This document shows, piece after piece, positions 63,608 to 64,000 of a DNA stretch of 64,000 nucleotides. The notes beneath the pieces are model-generated. The model searched no databases. It was not told where the DNA came from and saw only the letters and a list, made by a program, of their open reading frames with translations. The stretch comes from Streptomyces sp. NBC_01465. Lineage in GTDB: Bacteria > Actinomycetota > Actinomycetes > Streptomycetales > Streptomycetaceae. The DNA is taken from positions 1,736,001 through 1,800,000 of the forward strand of contig NZ_CP109467.1 of the NCBI RefSeq assembly GCF_036227325.1, given 5' to 3'. The first letter of the stretch is position 1. Each line of letters opens with the position of its first letter. The position numbers and the translations under genes were made by a program.

Positions 63608-64000
63608 CAGAGGGTTCCGATCCAGTTGGTCAGCAGCTGGGCGCCGGCGTCGCCGGACTTCTCGGGGTGGAACTGGGTGGCCCACAGGGCGCCGTTCTCG
63701 ACGGCCGAGACGAAGCGCTCGCCGTGCGTGGACCAGGTGACGCGCGGGGCCCTGATGGCCGGATTGGTGACTTCCAGGGACCAGTCGTGGGCCGCGTAGG
63801 AGTGCACGAAGTAGTAGCGCGCGTCGGCGTCCAGGCCCGCGAACAGCTGGGTATCGACCGGGGCTTCGACAGTGTTCCAGCCCATGTGCGGTACGACGTC
63901 GGCCTTGAGCGGGCCGACCGTGCCGGGCCACTCGTCGAGGCCTTCGGTCTCCACGCCGTGCTCGATGCCCCGCTCGAAGAGGATCTGCATCCCGACGCAG
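63607..64000 (-). CDS. hisH: Imidazole glycerol phosphate synthase glutaminase subunit, 5' part cut by window edge
   Basis: The frame is open to the right edge, so the N-terminal third is missing. HisH hydrolyses glutamine and passes ammonia to HisF. Visible parts are the nucleophile Cys in [11 protein letters not shown] at the edge, [32 protein letters not shown] and the catalytic His-Glu in [14 protein letters not shown]. The stop is at 63607 and overlaps the priA start by one base, which shows translational coupling. Confidence 0.95.
   Translation of the reverse strand, partial: CVGMQILFERGIEHGVETEGLDEWPGTVGPLKADVVPHMGWNTVEAPVDTQLFAGLDADARYYFVHSYAAHDWSLEVTNPAIRAPRVTWSTHGERFVSAVENGALWATQFHPEKSGDAGAQLLTNWIGTL

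Overview
The window is high-GC actinobacterial chromosome, almost certainly Streptomyces. The signs are very high third-position GC, many GTG starts, a secreted trypsin close to Streptomyces griseus trypsin, the trpC-trpM-trpB-trpA arrangement, a PriA-type isomerase in the his cluster, and intergenic repeats of the Streptomyces type that contain CCGTCCGGCGATTGAGGAC. No tRNA, rRNA, CRISPR array, insertion sequence or phage gene was recognised.

Layout. (1) 1-4100: a secreted GH101-like glycosidase (cut by the window edge), a trypsin, an HExxH/zinc-ribbon protein and an ankyrin/HEAT protein. (2) 4320-17758: a steroid ring C/D (HIP) degradation locus resembling the mycobacterial KstR2 regulon. 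It holds two SDRs, echA20, ipdA, ipdB, ipdC, fadA6, kstR2, ipdF, an enoyl-CoA hydratase, a FadE30-like and a second acyl-CoA dehydrogenase. It is split by a cold-shock block (DEAD-box helicase, Csp, SIMPL protein). Two KstR2-like operators lie in its two divergent promoters. (3) 17769-24000: VOC proteins, hemerythrin, a MerR/aldo-keto reductase pair, HutD and VWA proteins, an SDR and two helical-repeat or small proteins. (4) 24368-31404: gltD-gltB and a VIT1/CCC1 transporter. (5) 31638-46886: an unusual carbohydrate or glycoside catabolic locus. It has six ADP-ribosylglycohydrolase (DraG/ARH) family enzymes, two ribokinase-family kinases, a LacI regulator, a CUT1 ABC importer without its ATPase, a class III CoA transferase and a CitE-like lyase, nearly all joined by 1-4 nt overlaps. 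It ends at a perfect 19-bp terminator hairpin. (6) 46958-64000: lgt, a DsbA-like protein, the trp genes (trpA, B, M, C, E and associated membrane proteins), a sedolisin, hisI, a TIGR03085 protein, an ArsR/MFS module, and hisF, ridA, priA and hisH (cut by the window edge).

How the parts work together. In region 2, KstR2 probably represses all four transcripts until HIP-CoA from steroid breakdown is present. In region 5, the importer and LacI protein suggest that an external glycoside is taken up, hydrolysed by DraG-fold enzymes, its sugar phosphorylated by the PfkB kinases, and its acid part handled by the CoA transferase and lyase. This is inference; the substrate is unknown. In region 6, PriA serves both the His and Trp pathways, which fits the lack of a trpF among the trp genes here.
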